Assembly: GCF_020740835.1 (NCBI RefSeq)
Contig: NZ_JAINFC010000001.1
Coordinates: forward strand, 1 to 64,000
Origin: Streptomyces sp. UNOC14_S4
GTDB lineage: Bacteria; Actinomycetota; Actinomycetes; Streptomycetales; Streptomycetaceae
Reading direction: 5' to 3'
Length of the DNA stretch: 64,000 nucleotides
Made by a program: the position numbers and the translations under genes. The first letter of the stretch is position 1. Each line of letters begins with the position of its first letter. Under the pieces are notes generated by a model. It saw nothing but the letters and a program-made list of their open reading frames with translations. It did no database searches and was not told the origin of the DNA. This document shows, piece by piece, positions 59,483-64,000 of the stretch.

Positions 59483-60040
59483 TCAGCCGGGCCTCATCGC
59501 AGCGACAGCGATTCGTTTCCGAAGTAGGCTGTCTCGAACATCGCGGATCGAGATCCACTTCGTCCCGAACTTCGTGAACTCCGGACAGTTCAACTGCGTC
59601 GACAGAGCCCTGAACAGGTACCGGAATGTGTAACAGGTGCGGGGTGGGATGCATCGATTCCGATCGCCGGGAACTGTGCTCACATCGATCAACAGTGGCG
59701 GCTGGGGCTGCGGCGGGAGCCAAACGCTGTCCATACCCAACGTCTCCACGAGGATCTGGTAAGCGCTATGCGCCAGGCTCTCCGTCGACGGCTCAACGAA
59801 ATCGGCGTACAACACCCACGACCTCGTCGGCACATGGAAGAAGTGCAGGACCGAATCACGCTCATCCAGCACAACGGGGCTGACGGCAATCAGCGGACAC
59901 CTACTGTCGCAGGCCGCATCACCATCATGGCGGTGTTCCTTCAGCGCATCATGTAGAGGCTTCAACACCCCTAGCTCTTCCACATGCACGCGCAGGTAGT
60001 TACGGACGTCTTCGAGTATTGACTCTCGGGTAAGTCTCAC
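59483..60040 (-). CDS. Degenerate Nudix-like protein
   Basis: 185 residues from GTG 60040 (GTGA overlap). SPVVLDERDSVLHFFHVPTR then VLYADFVEPSTESLAHSAYQ and ILVETLGM align with the Nudix fold as in actinomycete Nudix proteins, but the REUXEEXGU catalytic box is lost (EPST..ILVETLGM). It probably binds rather than hydrolyses a nucleotide-linked ligand. Coupled to the 122-residue gene. Confidence 0.6.
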   Translation of the reverse strand: MRLTRESILEDVRNYLRVHVEELGVLKPLHDALKEHRHDGDAACDSRCPLIAVSPVVLDERDSVLHFFHVPTRSWVLYADFVEPSTESLAHSAYQILVETLGMDSVWLPPQPQPPLLIDVSTVPGDRNRCIPPRTCYTFRYLFRALSTQLNCPEFTKFGTKWISIRDVRDSLLRKRIAVAAMRPG

Positions 60041-60405
60041 GGGGCACGCTCCAGCAGCAGGCAGGGCGTTACAAGTGGAAGCTTCTTGACCACGTACAAG
60101 CACCCCTCCAGATCGGAGGAGTAGCTCTCGGAGTGCACGACATACGGTCGGCTCGCATCACCGTCGAGCCACCGTGACCGGCCTTGCAGATCACGGCGAA
60201 GCCTTCGAATTACAGCCCGTCGTGCCCTGGGAAAGGGCCCGTCGATCTCGTGCTGGACAAAGGCGTCGTCGAGCCAAGACAGCGCAGCCCTAGGATTCTC
60301 CAGAACGGCGCGCTCAATGAGGACTCGCTGGCCGCCACTGGACGTACTGATCAGCGTGCCATGTATCGCCAGAGGGAGATTCGGAAGCACAACAGGCGTA
60401 GTCAT
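60037..60405 (-). CDS. Hypothetical protein of the regulatory cluster
   Basis: 122 residues from ATG 60405 (ATGA overlap with the ATPase gene). TTPVVLPNLPLAIHGTLIST and LSWLDDAFVQHEIDGPF; acidic and helical. No family recognised. Placed second in the leftward unit that starts with the HATPase gene. Confidence 0.55.
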   Translation of the reverse strand: MTTPVVLPNLPLAIHGTLISTSSGGQRVLIERAVLENPRAALSWLDDAFVQHEIDGPFPRARRAVIRRLRRDLQGRSRWLDGDASRPYVVHSESYSSDLEGCLYVVKKLPLVTPCLLLERAP

Positions 60406-60881
60406 GAGACCCAGCCCAACGTACGGCAGGGCGACAGCTCGTATGGTGCTGGAACTTCGAACAGGCAACAGACTCTCTTGCCAACGTCGGCCCGCACGAC
60501 GTCGTATGCTTCGGTGACGGCCTCCACCACATGCAGGCCACGCCCCGTTCCCTCTTCCCAGTCCGGCTCACGAAGCTCGGGAAGAGCCGACGAGCCATCT
60601 GCGACCTCTACGTACAGCGCAGTACCCGAGCGCTGCATCAACAAGGTCGCGCGCTTATCCGCGTGGCGGTAGACGTTGGTGAGCAGCTCACTCACAACCA
60701 CGAGCACGTCATCCGTGACCGGTAGGTCGAGCCGCGCGCCGTCCAACTCCTCGACGAGGCCCCATAACCGAAGCCTTGCCCTGACGATTCGCCGTATACG
60801 GCCGATTGTGTCGCCCTTGTCCGGGTACATGTCGACTACGTCTTCGTACTCCTGGACGAGACCTTGGTTGGGGACAGCCAT
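60402..60881 (-). CDS. Anti-sigma-type histidine kinase-like ATPase (HATPase_c_2)
   Basis: 159 residues. VLVVVSELLTNVYRHADKRA is the N box, and VADGSSALPELREPDWEEGT with GRGLHVVEAVTEAY are the G1 and G2 boxes of RsbW/SpoIIAB-like ATPases. In Streptomyces such genes sit beside XRE/DUF397 pairs and act as small regulators rather than classical kinases. Divergent from the XRE gene across a 200-base region with repeats. Confidence 0.8.
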   Translation of the reverse strand: MAVPNQGLVQEYEDVVDMYPDKGDTIGRIRRIVRARLRLWGLVEELDGARLDLPVTDDVLVVVSELLTNVYRHADKRATLLMQRSGTALYVEVADGSSALPELREPDWEEGTGRGLHVVEAVTEAYDVVRADVGKRVCCLFEVPAPYELSPCRTLGWVS

Positions 60882-60900
60882 GTCACCTCCACAGGGTCAA

Positions 60901-60962
60901 CTCGACACAGGCAGCGTGCAGTTCACGCCAAGCCGCACCCAGACAGCGGAGCCTGTGTCGAG
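60901..60962. repeat. Inverted repeat in the divergent regulatory region
   Basis: CTCGACACAGGC (60901-60912) and GCCTGTGTCGAG (60951-60962) are perfect 12-bp arms around a 38-base spacer, between the ATPase and XRE genes. Possibly a regulator-binding pair, a looping site or the scar of a small element. Confidence 0.5.
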
Positions 60963-60968
60963 AGACAT

Positions 60969-60995
60969 GTTGCTCGCGAGAAAGGTTGCTCGCAA
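60969..60995. promoter_or_regulatory. Direct repeat GTTGCTCGC, operator candidate
   Basis: GTTGCTCGC occurs at 60969-60977 and 60985-60993 (16-base period); the second continues as TTGCTCGCAA, a near-palindrome. It lies about 90 bases upstream of the XRE start and could be its autoregulatory site. The GTTGCT[TC]GCA text recurs at the 9646-9666 operator. Confidence 0.4.
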
Positions 60996-61081
60996 GCTCC
61001 AGGTGCTAGAAAGTTGACGCCCTGATGGGAGCACGAGCACCGCAGCAGCCGAACGGTACGCTGCGTCGTCGGAGGTGGAAG

Positions 61082-61948
61082 ATGACGGACGCCCAGCCCA
61101 ACGTGCATCGGCGAAGGCTCGGCCTGGCGCTCAAAGCGCTCCGCAAGGAGGCAGGGCTGAGCTTGGAACAGGCTGCACAACTGGTCGGGTTGTCGGGCCA
61201 GTCCGCCCTCAGCAAGATCGAGAACGCTCGTCAGCGAGTTCAGCCTTCCATGATGGCCGCGTTCTTCGAGGCGTACGGCTGCACGGACAGCAGGCGGAAG
61301 GAAGAGATCAAGGAGCTGGCCACCCTTGCCTACAAGGGCAAACCCAGCAACCTACTCAACGAGTTTCGCGGGACGATCCGAGACCCATTCGCCGAGTACC
61401 TCACGCTTGAACAGGTAGCCACCAGGAGCGACACCTTCGCCAGCGTGATCCCCGGCCTCCTTCAGACAGAGGCGTACGCCACCACGGTCGTCGAGCGCAG
61501 CCGCAAGTGGCACCATGCCGACCAGATCAAGAACTTTGTCAAGCTACGCATGGCTCGCCAGGCAGTTCTCACACGGGACGAGCCGCTGAAGCTGTGGTGC
61601 ATTCTCGACGAAGCGGCACTGTACAGGCAGATGGGCGGAAAAGAGGTGATGCGCGATCAGCTTCAGCGGCTCGTCGACATCACCACGCAGCACAAGCACA
61701 TCGCCATACAGGTGCTGCCGTTCGACTACGGGGCCCATGCCGGACTTGACGGAAGTTTCCACCTCATGCGCTTCGCAGGAGGGCCTCCGGTTGTGGCAAT
61801 CGAACCGATGACAACAGCCATCTACCTGGAGGAAAATAGTGACACCGACCGCTACGAGACCGCTTTCAACCATCTTCGCACAGAAGCCCTTGATCCCGAG
61901 GCTTCGCGTCGCCATATCCAAATTTTGATCAAGGAACGTTACTCATGA
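61082..61948 (+). CDS. XRE regulator with DUF5753 domain
   Basis: 288 residues, ATG behind GGAGGTGGAAG. The HTH is LALKALRKEAGLSLEQAAQL then SGQSALSKIENARQRVQ (about 10-60), followed by the DUF5753 domain (YLTLEQVATRSDTFASVIPG, GLLQTEAYA, LKLWCILDEAALYRQMGG, IQVLPFDYGAHAGLDGSFHL). This is the whiJ-type Streptomyces family that works with a DUF397 partner to regulate development or antibiotics. Here it forms a bicistron with DUF397 (ATGA overlap). Confidence 0.88.
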   Translation: MTDAQPNVHRRRLGLALKALRKEAGLSLEQAAQLVGLSGQSALSKIENARQRVQPSMMAAFFEAYGCTDSRRKEEIKELATLAYKGKPSNLLNEFRGTIRDPFAEYLTLEQVATRSDTFASVIPGLLQTEAYATTVVERSRKWHHADQIKNFVKLRMARQAVLTRDEPLKLWCILDEAALYRQMGGKEVMRDQLQRLVDITTQHKHIAIQVLPFDYGAHAGLDGSFHLMRFAGGPPVVAIEPMTTAIYLEENSDTDRYETAFNHLRTEALDPEASRRHIQILIKERYS

Positions 61949-62169
61949 TCAAGCAAGTTGACCTCTCCAAGGCCAAGTGGACCAAGAGCTTCCTCAGCAA
62001 CGGAGGAGACAACTGCCTTGAGGTCGCTTTCGTAGACGGGGTTGTGGCACTGCGCGACTCTAACGACGTCGGACACCCCGACGCCCAGGTCCTGGTCCTA
62101 TCCGAGGACGACTGGCGTGTCTTTACAGGCGGCATCATTGCTAAGCAGAAGGATCTCTTGCTCCCGTAG
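61945..62169 (+). CDS. DUF397 protein
   Basis: 74 residues. VDLSKAKWTKSFLSNGGDNC, then LEVAFVDGVVALRDSNDVGH and SEDDWRVFTGG, are the DUF397 pattern. Members are small partners of XRE/DUF5753 regulators in Streptomyces and may modulate their DNA binding. ATGA overlap with the regulator; a strong terminator follows. Confidence 0.9.
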   Translation: MIKQVDLSKAKWTKSFLSNGGDNCLEVAFVDGVVALRDSNDVGHPDAQVLVLSEDDWRVFTGGIIAKQKDLLLP

Positions 62170-62185
62170 ACCGCAGCAACGAAAC

Positions 62186-62219
62186 GAAGCCCCCAATCCT
62201 CACCAAGATTGGGGGCTTC
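62186..62219. terminator. Bidirectional terminator at the island edge
   Basis: GAAGCCCCCAATC (62186-62198), eight-base loop, GATTGGGGGCTTC (62207-62219). It separates the rightward XRE/DUF397 pair from the leftward capsid gene that ends at 62233, and so marks the border between cargo and capsid genes. Confidence 0.85.
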
Positions 62220-62232
62220 TGCGCATCCAGAT

Positions 62233-63225
62233 TTAATTCGTCTCGATAGTCACAACACTCTGGTCGGTAATCAAGCCCATACCAAGCACGCTATACCAGC
62301 CAAGTCGGTGTTCACGTCCCATATCGATGACTCCGCCATCCCTGAGTTCCACCGGAAGACTGATCGCGTGAGCAAAAGCATTGTCACCGATCATGCTGCT
62401 CTGGTAGACGGTCTTACCTGCCGAGTTCTGGAGCTGGCGGACCTGCGTCGTTTCCACAAAGATTGTATCGTCGATCCGGCCTATCTCCCCGATCGAGAAA
62501 TTCCCGGGCTGCGCATAAGAGGTCGCATTGATCCACGCCGGGTCCTCGCGGAGCCACCGAGATTGATGCGGATGCACGAACATCACATAGGTGTCACCGA
62601 GCCGCGGAATGTTCTTGCTGGCGAGGGTCTCTACACCGTCCTTGACGGTACTGGCGGTCAGGTAATGGCTCGTCAGTCCGTCACGCCCGGCCGCGGCATC
62701 GCCCTTGTCGAAAGGCGAGAGTCGAGTACGCGTCGCCTTGGCGCCAGACAGGTCGAACTTATCTCGGCCGTACAGCACAGAGGTGGCTCCCAGAAGCACG
62801 TCTCGCGCCATGCCATCGAGGTAAATCGCCATGTTCCGTCCGAGCAGACGGGAGGCGCTAGCCATGACGTCGTCGAACGAGGCATTAAGCAGAAGTTCCG
62901 AGACAGCCACAGCCGCGCCGTGTTCATGGACACTCACTGAAAACTGACTAGCCGTCAATGCTTGGGTTTCCATGTGGATACCCTCGGTGAGCTGCTTGGC
63001 ATCCTTGAGGTTGTCGTACCTCATAAACTGGATGGTCAGGCCCGGAGAGACCCCGAGCTCCGTTTTCTTAACAGCGAAAGCCTCGTACCTGAGGATCGGC
63101 ATGGATTGAAAGAGGATTTCCTTCGACCATATTTGCTGGATCGCCGGAGTGAGCTGGGAGTTGGGGCCCGTGTAGTTCGTAGGATTGGGCGACAGGAAGC
63201 CCGTACCAGTAATCGCAGATGCCAT
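62233..63225 (-). CDS. Major capsid protein, N4-gp56 family
   Basis: 330 residues from ATG 63225. SQLTPAIQQIWSKEILFQSM, LTIQFMRYDNLKDAKQLTEG, SVSVHEHGAAVAVSELLLNA, YVMFVHPHQSRWLREDPAW and FSIGEIGRIDDTIFVETTQV are the N4-gp56 capsid pattern (HK97 fold). The protein forms the icosahedral shell. It is preceded by the scaffold-like gene and followed by the cargo island rather than by connector genes. Confidence 0.9.
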   Translation of the reverse strand: MASAITGTGFLSPNPTNYTGPNSQLTPAIQQIWSKEILFQSMPILRYEAFAVKKTELGVSPGLTIQFMRYDNLKDAKQLTEGIHMETQALTASQFSVSVHEHGAAVAVSELLLNASFDDVMASASRLLGRNMAIYLDGMARDVLLGATSVLYGRDKFDLSGAKATRTRLSPFDKGDAAAGRDGLTSHYLTASTVKDGVETLASKNIPRLGDTYVMFVHPHQSRWLREDPAWINATSYAQPGNFSIGEIGRIDDTIFVETTQVRQLQNSAGKTVYQSSMIGDNAFAHAISLPVELRDGGVIDMGREHRLGWYSVLGMGLITDQSVVTIETN

Positions 63226-63366
63226 ATCGTGATCCTTCTGTGTTGGCGATATGAACCGGTCTCGCGCTGTTACTGGCACCCCCTTCCCCTCGGAGTCACC
63301 AGGGCGCACTCAAGCCTGTTCGCCATCAGTTTCGATCACGGGCATACCAATGTGTTAAGACAGCAA

Positions 63367-63396
63367 GAAGCCCTCGGCACTCCTGTCGGGGGCTTC
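63367..63396 (-). terminator. Hairpin between scaffold-like and capsid genes
   Basis: GAAGCCC (63367-63373) pairs with GGGCTTC (63390-63396) and the interior can extend the stem (TCGGC/GTCGG). It may adjust the ratio of capsid to scaffold transcripts. Confidence 0.5.
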
Positions 63397-63413
63397 GCTC
63401 CAAGAATGTTCAA

Positions 63414-64000
63414 CTATCCGAACAAGCCCTGACCACTCGCCCGCACGGAGCCTGGCATGCCCTGCTGAGTGCGCCTCTTGACATACTCAGCCATCGGCAT
63501 GTTCCGAATCTGCTCCGCACTCAGCTCCTGGACCTCGCCAACGATGCCCCCTGAGCCGACGCCATAGCCCGTTGCGGAGGTTCCTCGCATGTTGGCTCGT
63601 GCCTGTACCTGGGCCTGCTGGACGCTCGCAGCGATCTGCGCCGACTTCGCCTTCATTGCCTCAATCGATGCATCGACCGTCGGCTTGTCGTCACCTGCGA
63701 TGAGGTCCAGGAGCTCGGGCGCGATGTCGTTCTGCGCCGCCGCGATGGCCTCGGTCTTGTACTGCTGGAGCTCCTGCCAGGCGCGCTCCTTGGCATAGAG
63801 CTCCTGCTCCTTCTGCCGCTGCTCCTCCATGGCCGCCAGGCGCGCCTCGAACTCGTGGCGCTGCTCCTCGACGAGGGCCTTGGCCGACAGCTCCGCCTTA
63901 CGCTTGGCCTCGGCCTCCTCCGCAGCCTTCTGGGCAGCCTCGTCCTTCGCCTTCTGCTCCGCCTCACGCGCAGCACGCTGGGTAGCAAGCTCCTCCTGGA
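63414..64000 (-). CDS. Scaffold-like protein (partial, runs off the right edge)
   Basis: At least 195 residues; the reading frame is open to the window edge. The visible part is a long charged coiled coil (EELATQRAAREAEQKAKDEA, EEQRQKEQELYAKERAWQEL) ending with IAAAQNDIAPELLDLIAGDD, EAMKAKSAQIAASVQ and a glycine-rich tail. This composition and the place immediately upstream of the capsid gene fit a capsid scaffold. N-terminus not visible. Confidence 0.75.
   Translation of the reverse strand, partial: QEELATQRAAREAEQKAKDEAAQKAAEEAEAKRKAELSAKALVEEQRHEFEARLAAMEEQRQKEQELYAKERAWQELQQYKTEAIAAAQNDIAPELLDLIAGDDKPTVDASIEAMKAKSAQIAASVQQAQVQARANMRGTSATGYGVGSGGIVGEVQELSAEQIRNMPMAEYVKRRTQQGMPGSVRASGQGLFG

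Noticed and set aside
59388-59489. Open frame encoding a hydrophobic segment (LGCLFVILTWLLVSLSV) after the Nudix-like gene
   Set aside because: No ATG, GTG or TTG start at its beginning and no supporting ribosome site; only a start at an internal GTG would be possible, giving 21 residues.

Overview
The window reads as the larger part of a temperate, contractile-tailed (myovirus-type) phage or prophage of a Streptomyces-like actinomycete. The actinobacterial signs are high GC, many GTG starts, a WhiB-like regulator, an XRE/DUF5753 plus DUF397 plus anti-sigma-type ATPase triad, a DUF7848-like protein and a LysM/Rpf-type secreted muralytic protein. The phage signs are a large serine recombinase at the left end, a lysis cassette, early DNA-metabolism genes and a complete contractile tail module, with an N4-gp56-type major capsid protein and a partial scaffold-like protein at the right edge. 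Terminase, portal, polymerase and helicase are not seen and presumably lie beyond the right edge. The window could be an integrated prophage or a phage genome opened near the integrase; no attachment site can be called.

Layout. 0-2.4 kb: serine recombinase with an inserted IS5-transposase-like DUF4096 region. 2.6-6.4 kb: rightward accessory genes of unknown function, with a two-unit CRISPR-like hairpin repeat (61-base period) at 5072-5148. 6.5-9.4 kb: a leftward four-gene overlapping operon (nucleotidyltransferase-like, degenerate HAD-like, TGT/DpdA-like TIM barrel, small zinc protein). 9.4-9.7 kb: control region with two related palindromes. 9.7-14.4 kb: rightward genes, two unknowns, an AcrVA2-like protein and an MFS efflux pump. 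14.5-17.5 kb: leftward methyltransferase, unknown and XRE regulator. 17.6-32.1 kb: leftward phage genes, namely HNH, lysis (Rpf/LysM, two small membrane proteins, amidase endolysin), small structural-like proteins, SpoVS-like protein, RuvC-like resolvase, PD-(D/E)XK nuclease, WhiB, possible SSB, MerR-like protein and replication initiator-like protein. 32.4-56.1 kb: leftward morphogenesis operon read from right to left as MazG, connector and neck genes, sheath, tube, tail chaperone with a probable +1 frameshift, tape measure, baseplate hub, gp25, gpJ, gpI-like and very large carbohydrate-binding tail proteins, ended by a strong terminator. 56.1-62.2 kb: a cargo island between the capsid gene and the connector genes. 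62.2-64 kb: capsid and scaffold-like protein.

How the genes fit together. Almost all late genes overlap by ATGA, GTGA or TGATG, so translation is probably coupled along the morphogenesis operon. Non-structural cargo is concentrated in three places (2.6-17.5 kb, the 56-62 kb island, and regulators within the early operon). The best candidates for undescribed biology are the radical SAM/SPASM-thymidylate kinase-EEP nuclease operon, the TGT-like four-gene operon, the AcrVA2-like gene with its unknown upstream pair, and the phage-borne SpoVS-like protein. All functional calls are from reading motifs by eye; no database search was run.
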